Assembly: GCF_041346945.1 (NCBI RefSeq)
Contig: NZ_CP166850.1
Span: forward strand, 5,502,501-5,566,500
DNA length: 64,000 nt
Origin: Amycolatopsis sp. cg9
GTDB lineage: Bacteria; Actinomycetota; Actinomycetes; Mycobacteriales; Pseudonocardiaceae
Direction of reading: 5' to 3'
The position numbers and the translations under genes were made by a program. Shown here one piece after another: positions 1-9,533 of this stretch (position 1 is its first letter; every line of letters starts with the position of its first letter). The notes beneath the pieces were generated by a model, which saw nothing but the letters and a program-made list of their open reading frames with translations, was not told the DNA's origin and did no database searches.

Positions 1-350
1 ACGTCGCCCCAGGTGCAGCCCGCGTCGGCGCGCACGGTGTGGTTGACCGGGTCGACCGTGGTGCTGCGCAGCCCGGACAGGTCGACGACCAGCGCGCCGT
101 CGGCGACGCCGAGGCCGCCCGCGTTGTGGCCGCCGCCGCGCACGGCGAGGTCGAGGCCCTGCTCGCGGCCGTAGCGGACGCAGGCGATGACGTCGGCGGC
201 GTCGCGGCAGTAGGCGATCGCCGCCGGCCGCTTGTCGATCATGGCGTTGTAGACGGCGCGGGCTTCGTCGTAGCCCGGGTCCGCCGGCGTGACGAGGTCG
301 CCGCGCAGGGTGGTGGCCAGTGCTTCGTGCGGCAACGCGGTGGTGGTCAT
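1..350 (-). CDS. FAD-binding (BBE/VAO-type) oxidoreductase, N-terminal part
   Basis: Only the first ~116 codons are in the window; the gene runs off the left edge. The protein starts [11 protein letters not shown] and shows the FAD_binding_4 fold: the loop RGGGHNAGG at residues 71-79, whose His75 corresponds to the residue that carries covalent FAD in berberine-bridge-type enzymes, then GCTWGDV at about 111-117. Family members are flavin oxidases acting on sugars, alcohols or secondary metabolites; the substrate cannot be read from this fragment. The ATG at 350 follows GAGAGGGG. It lies 70 bp downstream of the SARP-type regulator and in the same direction, so the two may share a transcript. 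Confidence 0.85.
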   Translation of the reverse strand, partial: MTTTALPHEALATTLRGDLVTPADPGYDEARAVYNAMIDKRPAAIAYCRDAADVIACVRYGREQGLDLAVRGGGHNAGGLGVADGALVVDLSGLRSTTVDPVNHTVRADAGCTWGD

Positions 351-420
351 GGTGCCCCTCTCGGATTTCCCGGTTCGAGGCGAACGTAGGCACGCGGCGT
401 TCGCGAAGCGTTCGGTCCGT

Positions 421-3420
421 TCAGGGCCGGCCGGACGCGGCCCGAACGCCCAGGTCCGCCTCGCAGCGCCGCAGCAGGGCCACGCTGCCCTGGCCGCGGG
501 CCAGCTCCGCGGCGGCCCGCAGACGGGGGCCGGGATCGGCGTCGTGCGCGGCCCGCAGCCGCAGCACCTCCGGCAGCCACCAGCGGTCGTCGCGGGCCTC
601 CCCGGCGGCGAGCGCGGCGTCCAGCGTCGCGCGGGCCGCTTCGGGCCCCGACAGGTCGGCGACCAGCGTCAGCCAGTAGGGCATCCGGGCGAACGCGCCC
701 TCGGCCTTGAGGTTCGCGACGCCTTCCTGCGCCGCGGCCAGCCCGGCCGCGCCGCCGCGGGACCAGCCGCCCAGCACCAGCGCCCACTCGCGGTAGTAGG
801 CGAAGCCGTACCGGTCGCACAAGCCGTGCAGCTCGGAGACGGCCGCCCACAGCGCCCGCCGGTCGCGGCGCATCTGGTGGGTGATCCCCGCGTAGGCCAG
901 CGCGATGGTCAGGCTGTACGGGTGCCCGGCCGCGCGGGCGCGGCCGACGGCTTCGGCACTGCTCGCCACGGCGGCGTCGTCGTGGCCGAGGAGCCAGTGC
1001 GCGTGCGCCGCCCAGGCCGGCCCGTGGATGTCCGGGCGGGTGCCGATCGGCCACGTCGACGCGTCGCGGGTGCGCTCGGCGCCCAGCTCGAAGTGCCGCA
1101 GCCCGTCGGCGGGGCGCCCGAGGCTCACCGACGAGCCCGCGACGATGAAGTGCGCCGAACCGCTCAGCGCGGGGTTCGTCCCGGGGACGACCAGCGTCAG
1201 CGCGCGTTCGGCCGACTCGTGCGCCAGCGCGGTCCGGCCCTGGACGAACCGGGACGACCACAGTTCCAGCAGGGCGGTCAGCGCGGAATCCTCGCTGCCC
1301 AGGGCTTCCGCGAGCTCGAGCGACCGTTCGAGGACCTGCTGCAGCTCGGGGGAGGAGTAGCCCCGGCGGGCGTTGAGCGGCCCGGCGAGCGCTTCGAGGA
1401 CGGCGAGCTCCGCGCGGTCGCGGTTGCCGCTCGGCGGGCGCGCGCGGACGAGCGCCAGCGCTTCCCCGAGCAGCCGGATCGCCTCGGCGTGGGCGAACGT
1501 CCGCGCGGCGACCGCCGCGGCCCGCCGGTAGTGCTCGACGGCGCGGTCCGGCCGGCCGCCGCGGGCGTACTGCTCGGCCAGCTGCGCCGCCACGGCGTCG
1601 GTGTCCTCGGCGTGCAGCAGTTCCAGGCCCTGGGCCAGCCGCCGGTGCAGCAGCCACCGGCGCGGCGGGCTGACCTGCTGGTAGGCCGCCTCGCGCAGCA
1701 GGTCGTGGGTGAAGTCGTAGCCGCCGCCGACCTCGCGCACGATCCGGCGCCGCCACAGCTCGTCGACCGCGTCGACGACGGTGTCGGCGTCGAGGTCGCT
1801 CGCCTCGGTGAGCAGTTCGAGGGTGAAGTCGCGCCCGGCCGCGGCGGCGAGCCCCGCCACTTCGCGGGCCGCCGGACCGGGCTGTTCGAGCCGGGCCCGC
1901 AGGACGCCGCTCAGCCGCCCGGACGGCGGGGACGCGTTGGTGCGCAACGCTTCCACGACGTAGAGCGGGAACCCGCCGGTGGCCGCGTGCAGCAGCGTCC
2001 GGTCCGCTCCGGACAGCGGCCGCCCGGCGACCGCCTCGCCGAGGCGGGCCGTTCCGCCGGCGTCGAACGGGCGCAGTGGCAGCTCGGTCAGCTTGCCTTC
2101 GTCGCGCAGGTGCGCGGTCCACGACTCGACGCGGGGGTCGACGTCGCCGTCGCGCAGCGTGCCGGCGACCAGCAGCGGCGCGTCCGGCAGGAGACCGAGG
2201 CAGAAGGCGAGGAAGGCGCCCGTTTCCTCGTCGCACCACTGGACGTTGTCGAGCACCAGCAGGACCGGCCGCCCGCCGGCGGTCAGCGCGCGGGCCAGCC
2301 CTTCGAAGAACCGCAGGCGCTGCCACGCGTCGACCGTCGGGTGCCCGCCCGCGGCCGGGCCCGGCGCGGGCCCCAGCCGGTCGACCTCGGCGCGCCACAC
2401 CGGGTCGAGGGCCGCCGCCGCGCGCTGCACCGCGGGCGTGCGCAGCCAGTCGGCGACCGGGGCCAGCGGGAGCCGCCCGGCCGAGCCGAAGCAGCGTCCG
2501 GTGGCCACCACGGCGCCTTCCGCGCGCGCCAGCCCGGCGAGCTCGGTGACCAGCCGCGTCTTGCCGACCCCGGCGTCGCCGCGGACGAGGACGACCCCGG
2601 CCCGGCCCGCCGCGGCCGCGCGCCACGCGTCGCTCAGCCGGGCCAGTTCGGCGGCCCGGCCGACGAGCCCGGGTGCCGCCGCGCGGCGGACCTCGGGTCC
2701 GGACCGGGCGAGCAGCCGCCGCAGCGCCGCGCGGGTCGGCTCGGCCGGGCCGACGCCGAGCTCGCGCTCGAGGACCGACGCGCACCGGTGGTAGGTGCTC
2801 ACCGCGCCCGCCCGGTCGCCGGCGTCGGCCTGCAGCCCCATCAGCGTCCGGTAGCCGGTCTCCTCCAGCGGCCGAAGCCGGATCCGGCGGCGGGCCGCGG
2901 CGAGCGCGGCGGCCGGGGCGCCCGACGGCGTCCGGCAGATCAGGTCGCACAGCTCGACGCACTGGCGGTCGAGTTCGGCGCGGGCCGCCAGTACCCAGTC
3001 GTCGGCCAGGCCCGGCAGCAGCTCGCCGCGGTAGGCGGCCAGCGCGGCGTGGGCGTTGGCGAGCGCGTCCCCGGCGTTCCCGGCGGCCAGCGCGGCCCGG
3101 TGGGCGGCGGCGAACTCCCGCACGTCGACCCGGCTCGACGGCGTGTCGTGCCAGCACAGGTCGCGCCCGGTCACCGCCAGGGACGGCGGGTCGCCCAGCA
3201 CCCGGCGCAGCTGGTGCAGCTCGCGGCGGAGGTTGGTGAGCGCCTGCGCGTCGGTGGAGTCCGGCCAGAACAGCCCGGCGATCCGGCGCCGGGGCTGCGC
3301 CAGCCCGGCGTGCACGACCAGGTAGGCCACCAGCGCGACCGACCGCGGCGACCGCGTCAGCACGGCGCCGGACTCGTCGTCGGCGATCACCTGCTCGCCC
3401 AGCAGCGAAACCCGCAGCAC
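421..3420 (-). CDS. SARP/AfsR-type transcriptional regulator with BTAD and AAA/STAND ATPase
   Basis: Large multidomain activator of 999 aa. Residues ~1-95 form an OmpR-type winged helix ([20 protein letters not shown]), ~97-240 a bacterial transcriptional activation domain ending in the typical [15 protein letters not shown], and ~250 onward a STAND-type ATPase with Walker A GDAGVGKT (281-288) and Walker B LLVLDN (387-392). The alanine-rich C-terminal half (~600-999) looks like helical TPR/MalT-type repeats. Such proteins often activate antibiotic or other specialised-metabolite genes. The start is a GTG; TAGCGT sits 7 nt upstream of it, which fits a leaderless transcript. It is divergent from sthA and precedes the FAD oxidase, the likeliest local target (inference). 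Confidence 0.88.
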   Translation of the reverse strand: MLRVSLLGEQVIADDESGAVLTRSPRSVALVAYLVVHAGLAQPRRRIAGLFWPDSTDAQALTNLRRELHQLRRVLGDPPSLAVTGRDLCWHDTPSSRVDVREFAAAHRAALAAGNAGDALANAHAALAAYRGELLPGLADDWVLAARAELDRQCVELCDLICRTPSGAPAAALAAARRRIRLRPLEETGYRTLMGLQADAGDRAGAVSTYHRCASVLERELGVGPAEPTRAALRRLLARSGPEVRRAAAPGLVGRAAELARLSDAWRAAAAGRAGVVLVRGDAGVGKTRLVTELAGLARAEGAVVATGRCFGSAGRLPLAPVADWLRTPAVQRAAAALDPVWRAEVDRLGPAPGPAAGGHPTVDAWQRLRFFEGLARALTAGGRPVLLVLDNVQWCDEETGAFLAFCLGLLPDAPLLVAGTLRDGDVDPRVESWTAHLRDEGKLTELPLRPFDAGGTARLGEAVAGRPLSGADRTLLHAATGGFPLYVVEALRTNASPPSGRLSGVLRARLEQPGPAAREVAGLAAAAGRDFTLELLTEASDLDADTVVDAVDELWRRRIVREVGGGYDFTHDLLREAAYQQVSPPRRWLLHRRLAQGLELLHAEDTDAVAAQLAEQYARGGRPDRAVEHYRRAAAVAARTFAHAEAIRLLGEALALVRARPPSGNRDRAELAVLEALAGPLNARRGYSSPELQQVLERSLELAEALGSEDSALTALLELWSSRFVQGRTALAHESAERALTLVVPGTNPALSGSAHFIVAGSSVSLGRPADGLRHFELGAERTRDASTWPIGTRPDIHGPAWAAHAHWLLGHDDAAVASSAEAVGRARAAGHPYSLTIALAYAGITHQMRRDRRALWAAVSELHGLCDRYGFAYYREWALVLGGWSRGGAAGLAAAQEGVANLKAEGAFARMPYWLTLVADLSGPEAARATLDAALAAGEARDDRWWLPEVLRLRAAHDADPGPRLRAAAELARGQGSVALLRRCEADLGVRAASGRP

Positions 3421-3510
3421 CCGGCCACGCTAGCCCCGGGACGGGGTCGTGCGCGGATCTTCACCGGCGAGGGGTTGCGCCGGGGCGCCCGGGTGCGCAG
3501 GCTCGACGTC

Positions 3511-4923
3511 GTGAGCGAGCACGAGTACGACCTCATCGTCATCGGTTCGGGCCCCGGCGGCCAGAAGGCCGCGATCGCCGCGGCGAAACTGGGCAAACGG
3601 GTGGCGGTCGTGGACCGGCACGACATGGTCGGCGGGGTGTGCGTCAACACCGGCACGATCCCGTCCAAGACGCTGCGCGAAGCCGTGCTCTACCTGACCG
3701 GGATGAACCAGCGCGAGCTGTACGGCGCGAGCTACCGCGTCAAGCAGGACATCACGATCGCCGACCTGCTCGCGCGCACCCAGCACGTCGTCGGGCGCGA
3801 GGTCCAGGTCGTGCGCGCGCAGCTGATGCGCAACCACGTCGACCTCATCCCCGGCACCGGCTCGTTCGCCGACGCGCACACCGTGGTCGTCGAGAGCAAG
3901 CACCCGGGCGACCGCCGCACGCTGAGCGGGGACCACGTCGTGATCGCCACCGGCACCCGCCCCGCGCGGCCCGCCCACGTCGACTTCGACGCCGCCCGCG
4001 TCCTCGACTCCGACGAGATCCTGCGGCTCGAGCAGATCCCGTCGTCGCTCGTGGTGGTCGGCGCGGGAGTGATCGGGATCGAGTACGCGTCGATGTTCGC
4101 CGCGCTCGGCTCGCGCGTCACCGTGGTCGAGCAGCGCGACCAGATGCTCGACTTCTGCGACCCGGAGATCGTCGAGTCCCTCAAGTTCCAGCTGCGCGAC
4201 CTCGGCGTCACGTTCCGCTTCGGGGAGAAGGTCGCGGACGTCGCGGTGTCCGACGACGCCACGATCACCACCCTGGTCAGCGGCAAGCGCATCCCGGCCG
4301 ACGGCGTCATGTACTCCGCGGGCCGCCAGGGCCTGACCGGCGAGCTGAACCTGGAAGCGGCGGGCCTGACCGCGGACGGGCGCGGCCGGCTGGTGGTCGA
4401 CGAGAACTACCGCACCGAGGTCCCGCACATCTACGCGGTCGGCGACGTGATCGGCTTCCCGGCGCTGGCGGCGACGTCGATGGACCAGGGCAGGCTGGCG
4501 GCCTACCACGCGTTCGGCGAACCGGCGAACGGCCTGGGCGCGCTGCAGCCGATCGGCATCTACACCATCCCGGAGATCTCCTACGTCGGCGCGACGGAGG
4601 CGCAGCTGACGTCGTCGTCGGTGCCGTACGAGGTCGGGATCGCGCGCTACCGCGAGCTGGCGCGCGGGCAGATCACCGGCGACAGCTACGGGATGCTCAA
4701 GCTGCTGGTGTCCACGACGGACCGGAAGCTGCTGGGCGTGCACGTCTTCGGCACGGGCGCGACCGACCTGGTCCACATCGGACAGGCGGTGATGGGCTGC
4801 GGCGGGACGGTCGACTACCTGGTGGACGCGGTGTTCAACTACCCGACGCTGTCGGAGGCGTACAAGGTGGCGGCGCTGGACGCGACGAACAAGATCCGGG
4901 CCCTGGCCCGCTTCTCGTCCTGA
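3511..4923 (+). CDS. sthA: Si-specific NAD(P)+ transhydrogenase (soluble)
   Basis: Cytosolic FAD enzyme of 470 aa that equilibrates NADPH + NAD+ with NADP+ + NADH. It belongs to the pyridine nucleotide-disulphide oxidoreductase fold: FAD-binding GSGPGG at residues 12-17, a second dinucleotide motif [11 protein letters not shown], the FAD motif YAVGDVIG, and a C-terminal dimerisation domain. The usual redox Cys pair (CxxxxC) is reduced to one cysteine, [10 protein letters not shown], with Thr in place of the second Cys. That is the pattern of SthA rather than lipoamide dehydrogenase or mercuric reductase. The GTG at 3511 is chosen because [12 protein letters not shown] is the normal N-terminus; the open frame continues far upstream only as antisense of the regulator gene. 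Confidence 0.93.
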   Translation: MSEHEYDLIVIGSGPGGQKAAIAAAKLGKRVAVVDRHDMVGGVCVNTGTIPSKTLREAVLYLTGMNQRELYGASYRVKQDITIADLLARTQHVVGREVQVVRAQLMRNHVDLIPGTGSFADAHTVVVESKHPGDRRTLSGDHVVIATGTRPARPAHVDFDAARVLDSDEILRLEQIPSSLVVVGAGVIGIEYASMFAALGSRVTVVEQRDQMLDFCDPEIVESLKFQLRDLGVTFRFGEKVADVAVSDDATITTLVSGKRIPADGVMYSAGRQGLTGELNLEAAGLTADGRGRLVVDENYRTEVPHIYAVGDVIGFPALAATSMDQGRLAAYHAFGEPANGLGALQPIGIYTIPEISYVGATEAQLTSSSVPYEVGIARYRELARGQITGDSYGMLKLLVSTTDRKLLGVHVFGTGATDLVHIGQAVMGCGGTVDYLVDAVFNYPTLSEAYKVAALDATNKIRALARFSS

Positions 4924-4972
4924 ACCGCGCGCGCCGTCGGTACGCCTGCCGCGAACCCGTTTGACACCCCGC

Positions 4973-4988
4973 TAGAACATATGTTCGA
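4973..4988 (+). promoter_or_regulatory. LexA/SOS box over the promoter of the radical SAM gene
   Basis: TAGAACATATGTTCGA matches the actinobacterial SOS box TCGAAC-N4-GTTCGA with one mismatch. It lies between TTGACA (4961-4966, a perfect -35) and the GTG start at 4997. With a leaderless start at 4997 the -10 position falls at about 4985-4990, so LexA bound here would block both promoter elements. No Shine-Dalgarno sequence precedes the GTG. From memory, M. tuberculosis Rv2578c is also listed in the LexA regulon, which agrees with this site. Confidence 0.75.
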
Positions 4989-4996
4989 CTGGCGCC

Positions 4997-6892
4997 GTGC
5001 GATGGGATCGGCAGCGAGCAGGGGAGGGTGAGCCGGCACTGCCCGGGCTGGAAGGCCTGGTGCGGTCCGTGCGGTCACCGGAGTTCGACGGCGTCACCTT
5101 CCACGAGGTGCACGCGCGCTCGGTGCTGAACAAGGTGCCCGCCGGCTCCGGCGTTCCCTTCGGCTGGACCGTGAACCCCTACCGCGGCTGCTCCCACGCC
5201 TGCACCTACTGCCTCGAAGGCGGCACCCGGATCCTCCTGGCCGACGGCCGCACCAAGGCCCTGTCCGAGCTGAAGGTCGGGGACGCGATCTACGGCACCC
5301 GCGGCCACGGCGCGGCCCGGCGGCTGGTGCCGACCCGCGTCGAAGCGCACTGGACCACCCTGCGCGCCGCGTACCGGGTGACCCTGGAGGACGGCACCCG
5401 GCTCGTCGCCGGCGGCGACCACCGGTTCCTCACGAGCAAGGGCTGGAAGCACGTCACCGGCAGTAAGTTCGGCGCGGCGCAACGGCCGCACCTCGAGCCC
5501 GGCACCGAGCTGATCGGGGCCGGCCGGTTCGAGCCGACGCCGGACGAGACGCTCGGGTACCGCGCCGGCTACCTCTGCGGGATGCTGCGCTCCGGCGGGT
5601 TCGCCGCGGAGCCGGACGCCGCCGCCCGCGCGCTCGCATACCTGCCCGATTTCGGGTCGTCCGTCGGCTTCCTGAAGGTGCCGCCCGACCCGGACGCGCA
5701 CTGGCAGCGCGGCTTCCTCGCCGGCGTCTTCGACCTCGCGGGCGGCTACGGCCGCGGCATCCTCACCATCGCGCACGACGAGCCCGAGATCACCGACGCC
5801 GTCGCCGCCGCGCTCGCCCGGTTCGGCTTCGCCCGCCAGCTCGACGAGGTGCCGAAGTTCCCGTCGCGCCAGGAGGTCCGGCTGCTCGGCGGCGCCGGTG
5901 AGGTCCTGCGGTTCCTGCACGTGAGCAACCCGGCCGTGGCGTGGAAGCGGTCGCTGGACGGCACCGTGATCGGCGCGAGCCGCCGCCGCGTCGAGGCGAT
6001 CGAGCCGCTGGGCCTGCAGCTGCCGCTGTTCGACATCACCACCGGCACCGGCGACTTCATCGCCGACGGCATGGTGTCCCACAACTGCTTCGCCCGGAAC
6101 ACCCACACCTACCTCGACTTCGACGCCGGCCGCGACTTCGACACCCAGGTGGTCGTCAAGGTCAACGCCCCGCAGGTGCTGACCGCGCAGCTGAAGAAGC
6201 CGTCGTGGCGGCGCGAGCACGTCGCCATGGGCACCAACACCGATCCCTACCAGCGCGCGGAGGGCCGCTACCGGCTGATGCCGGGCATCATCACGGCGCT
6301 GGCGCGATCGGGCACCCCGCTGTCGGTGCTCACGAAGGGCACCGTGCTGGCGCGGGACCTGCCCCTGCTGCAGGACGTCTCCGCCGACGTGCCGGTCGGG
6401 CTCGCGGTGTCGATCGCGCTGCTCGACGGCGAGCTCCAGCACCGCCTGGAACCCGGGACGCCGAGCCCGCGGGCGCGGCTCGAACTGGTCCGCAAGGCGC
6501 GGGACGCCGGGCTGCCGTGCTCGGTGCTGGTGGCGCCGGTGCTGCCGTGGCTGACCGACTCCGCCGAGGCGCTCGACGCCCTGTTCGCGCAGCTCGCCGA
6601 CGTCGGCGCGTCGAGCGTGACGGTCTTCCCGCTGCACCTGCGGCCGGGCGCCCGCGAGTGGTTCGGCCGCTGGCTGGCCGGCTCGTACCCGGCGCTCGTC
6701 CCGCGGTACCGGGAGCTGTACGCGCGGGGCAGCTACGTCCAGAAGGCGTATCGCGAGCGGCTCGCGGAGCGCGTCGCGCCCTTGCTGCGGCGGCACGGGC
6801 TGGCCCCGAAGACCGGGTACGACCCGCGCGACCCGGAACCGGCACCCGCCGGGGAACCGGCCGCGCCCGCCGAGCAGCTGCGCCTGCTCTGA
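4997..6892 (+). CDS. Rv2578c-family radical SAM protein interrupted by an intein
   Basis: The 631-aa precursor splits into a 339-aa host protein (residues 1-71 plus 364-631) and a 292-aa intein (72-363). The host starts MRWDRQRAGEGEPALPGLEG and has the radical SAM cluster motif CxxxCxxC: C65, C69, and a third cysteine supplied by the C-extein residue C364 after splicing, rebuilding GCSHACTYC-FARNTH. Later host segments (GTNTDPYQRAEGRYRLMPGI, SVLTKGTVLARDLPLL) are typical of this SPL-like family. The function is unproven; the family is linked to DNA-damage responses by its SOS control. The GTG start gives the expected N-terminus and has no ribosome site, suggesting leaderless translation from the LexA-covered promoter. 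Confidence 0.92.
   Translation: MRWDRQRAGEGEPALPGLEGLVRSVRSPEFDGVTFHEVHARSVLNKVPAGSGVPFGWTVNPYRGCSHACTYCLEGGTRILLADGRTKALSELKVGDAIYGTRGHGAARRLVPTRVEAHWTTLRAAYRVTLEDGTRLVAGGDHRFLTSKGWKHVTGSKFGAAQRPHLEPGTELIGAGRFEPTPDETLGYRAGYLCGMLRSGGFAAEPDAAARALAYLPDFGSSVGFLKVPPDPDAHWQRGFLAGVFDLAGGYGRGILTIAHDEPEITDAVAAALARFGFARQLDEVPKFPSRQEVRLLGGAGEVLRFLHVSNPAVAWKRSLDGTVIGASRRRVEAIEPLGLQLPLFDITTGTGDFIADGMVSHNCFARNTHTYLDFDAGRDFDTQVVVKVNAPQVLTAQLKKPSWRREHVAMGTNTDPYQRAEGRYRLMPGIITALARSGTPLSVLTKGTVLARDLPLLQDVSADVPVGLAVSIALLDGELQHRLEPGTPSPRARLELVRKARDAGLPCSVLVAPVLPWLTDSAEALDALFAQLADVGASSVTVFPLHLRPGAREWFGRWLAGSYPALVPRYRELYARGSYVQKAYRERLAERVAPLLRRHGLAPKTGYDPRDPEPAPAGEPAAPAEQLRLL
5210..6085 (+). mobile_element. In-frame intein with degenerate LAGLIDADG endonuclease
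   Basis: Self-splicing element at residues 72-363 of the radical SAM precursor. Splicing blocks are intact: Cys1 in block A (CLEGGTRILLADGRTKALSE), block B GGDHRFLTSKGW with His142, block F DITTGTGDFIADG, and block G VSHN followed by Cys+1 (H362, N363, C364). Between blocks B and F lie two remnants of LAGLIDADG helices, GYLCGMLRSGG (191-201) and GFLAGVFDLAGG (239-250). In both, the acidic residue needed for DNA cleavage is replaced (Ser and Ala), so homing activity is probably lost while splicing should still work. Base composition matches the host gene, which suggests an old insertion. Confidence 0.9.
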
Positions 6893-6998
6893 AAGTCCAT
6901 TGTGGACCACCCGGGTGACGCGCTGCGCCGTTCGACGTAATCGCGGGCCCGGCGCACCGCGCTGTCCTGGGCTTGCGGGAAAATGTCCGATCGTGTCG

Positions 6999-7028
6999 TT
7001 GTCGTCCCGCGTCACCGGCGCCTAACGT
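6999..7028 (+). promoter_or_regulatory. Putative sigma-70 promoter of the MerB-like gene
   Basis: TTGTCG (6999-7004), an 18-bp spacer and TAACGT (7023-7028) match the actinobacterial housekeeping consensus. A start near 7034 would give a leader of about 25 nt containing GGGAAGGAG just before the GTG at 7059. Confidence 0.5.
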
Positions 7029-7058
7029 CGAAGGGATGGACCCGGGAAGGAGCGGACG

Positions 7059-7661
7059 GTGACGACCTCGCAGACCGATCGCGTCGCGGCCGCCCGGCTC
7101 GCCTGGGCCGCGCTGAAGCTGACCCGGGCCGGCCGGCACCCCGTCGGCGTCGACCGGCTGGCCGCGATCGTCGGCGTCACCCCCGGGGAAGCCCGGCGGC
7201 TGGTCGAGCTGATCGGCTTCACGCTGCACCGCGACCTCGTCTCGACCGGTCCCGCCCCGCGCGGCGCCCACCACCGGCTGGAGCCCGCCGAAGGCACCCT
7301 CGGCGCCGGCCCGGACGGTTCGGTCGACATGTTCCTGCTGGCCATCGCCACCGGCGAGCGCGTGCACGCGGCCGCGGTCTGCCCGGTCACCGGCACCCAC
7401 ATCCGGATCGACCTGATGTCCCACGGGATCCTGCAGGCCGACCCGCCGGCCGCGGTGGTGGCCGCGGTCGACCTCGGCTTCGGCCTGGAGAACGTCGACG
7501 CGGTGGCCTGCGCGGGCCAGCCGTTCTTCGCCTCGGCGTCGGCCGCGGCGAGCTGGCTGGTGGCGCACCCGGGTGGCCGGATCTACCAGGTGGCGGCCTA
7601 CCTGGCGCAGGCGCACCGCCTGGTCGCGGCGCTGGAGGCCCGGCCCAAGTACGTGCTCTGA
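7059..7661 (+). CDS. MerB-like (alkylmercury lyase fold) protein
   Basis: Protein of 200 aa. Residues ~5-60 look like a winged helix and the rest resembles the organomercurial lyase fold: CPVTGTHIRIDL (108-119) parallels the CAATGAPV segment of MerB, and ACAGQPFFAS (150-159) parallels the FCCHVHFFAS segment that holds MerB Cys159. The segment where MerB has catalytic Cys96 and Asp99 (YAWCALDT) reads DMFLLAIATGE here, so the C-Hg protonolysis pair is missing. No merA, merR or mercury transporter is nearby. It is therefore more likely a MerB relative with another role (perhaps metal- or thiol-related) than a detoxification lyase. GGGAAGGAG precedes the GTG start. Confidence 0.6.
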   Translation: MTTSQTDRVAAARLAWAALKLTRAGRHPVGVDRLAAIVGVTPGEARRLVELIGFTLHRDLVSTGPAPRGAHHRLEPAEGTLGAGPDGSVDMFLLAIATGERVHAAAVCPVTGTHIRIDLMSHGILQADPPAAVVAAVDLGFGLENVDAVACAGQPFFASASAAASWLVAHPGGRIYQVAAYLAQAHRLVAALEARPKYVL

Positions 7662-7757
7662 AGCGAGCGCCCGCCGACGTCGTAGGCTGGGCGGTTCGTT
7701 AGCCTTGCGGTGGCGACAACCGCCGCTCGCAGCCCATCTCGAAGGAGAGCAGTCGCA

Positions 7758-9533
7758 GTGCTCCGCACCCACCAAGCCGGCACCCTGCGTGCCGGACAGG
7801 CCGGACAGACCGTCACCCTCACCGGATGGGTGGCCCGGCGGCGCGATCACGGCGGCGTCATCTTCATCGACCTGAGGGACGCCAGCGGTGTCGCCCAGGT
7901 CGTCTTCCGCGAAGGCGAGATGGCCGAGCGCGCGCACGCGCTGCGGTCGGAGTTCTGCGTCAAGATCGTCGGCGAGGTCGCGAAGCGCCCCGAGGGCAAC
8001 GCGAACGCCGAGATCCCCACCGGCGAGATCGAGGTCCTCGCGACCCAGCTCGAGGTGCTCTCGGAAGCCGCGCCGCTGCCGTTCCCGATCGACGACCGCG
8101 TCGACGTCGGCGAAGAGGTCCGCCTCAAGCACCGCTACCTCGACCTGCGCCGCAGCGGCCCGGCCGCCGCCATGCGCCTGCGCAGCGAGGTCAGCCGCGC
8201 CGCGCGCGAGGTGCTGCACGCGCAGGACTTCGTCGAGATCGAGACCCCGACGATGACCCGCTCGACGCCCGAAGGCGCGCGCGACTTCCTGGTGCCGGCG
8301 CGGCTCAAGCCCGGTTCCTGGTACGCGCTGCCGCAGTCGCCGCAGCTGTTCAAGCAGCTGCTCATGGTCGGCGGCATGGAGCGGTACTACCAGATCGCGC
8401 GCTGCTACCGCGACGAAGACTTCCGCGCCGACCGCCAGCCCGAGTTCACCCAGCTCGACATCGAGATGAGCTTCGTCGAGCAGGACGACGTCATCGCCAT
8501 CGGCGAGCAGATCGTCTCGGCGCTGTGGAAGCTGATCGGGCACGAGATCCCGCGGCCCATCCCGCGCATCACCTACCACGAGGCGATGGCCAAGTACGGC
8601 TCGGACAAGCCGGACCTGCGCTTCGACCTCGAGATCACCGACATGACGGAGTTCTTCGCCGACACGCCGTTCCGCGTGTTCCAGGCGCCCTACGTCGGCG
8701 CGGTCGTGATGGCCGGTGGCGCCGACCAGCCCCGCCGCCAGCTCGACGCGTGGCAGGAGTGGGCGAAGCAGCGCGGCGCCCGCGGCCTCGCGTACATCCT
8801 CGTCAACTCCGACGGCACCCTCGGCGGCCCGGTCGCGAAGAACCTGTCCGAGACCGAGCGCGAAACCGTCGCCGCCGCGGCCGGCGCCAAGGCCGGTGAC
8901 TGCATCTTCTTCGCCGCCGGCAAGGCCGCGTCGACGCAGCCGCTGCTCGGCGCCGCGCGCGACGAGATCGGCAAGCGCCTCGGCCTGATCGACGAGGACG
9001 CCTGGTCGTTCGTGTGGGTCGTCGACGCGCCGCTGTTCGCGCCGGTCGAGGACATCGGCGACGACGTCGCGGTCGGCTCCGGCAAGTGGACCGCCGTGCA
9101 CCACGCCTTCACCTCGCCGACCCCGGAGTGGATCGACAAGTTCGAGCAGGACCCGGGCAACGCGCTGGCCTACGCCTACGACATCGTCTGCAACGGCAAC
9201 GAGATCGGCGGCGGCTCGATCCGTATCCACCGCGGCGACGTCCAGAAGCGGGTCTTCAGCCTGATGGGCCTCGGCGAGGAAGAGGCGCAGGAGAAGTTCG
9301 GCTTCCTGCTCGACGCCTTCCAGTTCGGCCCCCCGCCGCACGGCGGCATCGCGTTCGGCTGGGACCGCATCGTCATGCTGCTGGCCAAGGCCGACTCGCT
9401 GCGTGACGTCATCGCGTTCCCGAAGACCGGCGGCGGGTACGACCCGCTGACCGCGGCGCCGGCGCCGATCACGGCGCAGCAGCGCAAGGAGGCCGGCATC
9501 GATGCGAAGCCGGCCCCCGCGCCCCAGAACTAG
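7758..9533 (+). CDS. aspS: Aspartyl-tRNA synthetase
   Basis: Class IIb synthetase of 591 aa that charges tRNA-Asp in the cytosol. The N-terminus is an anticodon-binding OB fold ([20 protein letters not shown]). Motif 2 is [20 protein letters not shown], motif 3 is [12 protein letters not shown], and a bacterial-type GAD insertion lies between. Actinobacterial relatives usually also charge tRNA-Asn, with GatCAB completing Asn-tRNA synthesis. The GTG at 7758 follows GAAGGAGAG by 8 nt and starts the expected N-terminus [13 protein letters not shown]; the frame opens further upstream without a ribosome site. Confidence 0.97.
   Translation: MLRTHQAGTLRAGQAGQTVTLTGWVARRRDHGGVIFIDLRDASGVAQVVFREGEMAERAHALRSEFCVKIVGEVAKRPEGNANAEIPTGEIEVLATQLEVLSEAAPLPFPIDDRVDVGEEVRLKHRYLDLRRSGPAAAMRLRSEVSRAAREVLHAQDFVEIETPTMTRSTPEGARDFLVPARLKPGSWYALPQSPQLFKQLLMVGGMERYYQIARCYRDEDFRADRQPEFTQLDIEMSFVEQDDVIAIGEQIVSALWKLIGHEIPRPIPRITYHEAMAKYGSDKPDLRFDLEITDMTEFFADTPFRVFQAPYVGAVVMAGGADQPRRQLDAWQEWAKQRGARGLAYILVNSDGTLGGPVAKNLSETERETVAAAAGAKAGDCIFFAAGKAASTQPLLGAARDEIGKRLGLIDEDAWSFVWVVDAPLFAPVEDIGDDVAVGSGKWTAVHHAFTSPTPEWIDKFEQDPGNALAYAYDIVCNGNEIGGGSIRIHRGDVQKRVFSLMGLGEEEAQEKFGFLLDAFQFGPPPHGGIAFGWDRIVMLLAKADSLRDVIAFPKTGGGYDPLTAAPAPITAQQRKEAGIDAKPAPAPQN

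Noticed and set aside
347..3157. 936-codon minus-strand frame overlapping the SARP gene
   Set aside because: Arg/Pro-rich alternative frame; the 999-aa frame has clear HTH, BTAD and P-loop motifs.
289..3510. Possible N-terminal extension of sthA on the plus strand
   Set aside because: The frame is antisense of the SARP gene and the standard SthA N-terminus starts at 3511.
7059..7661. Mercury resistance operon
   Set aside because: No merA, merR or transporter nearby, and the lyase catalytic residues are absent.
6330..9341. 1003-codon open frame on the minus strand
   Set aside because: Antisense of the radical SAM gene, MerB-like gene and aspS; shadow only.
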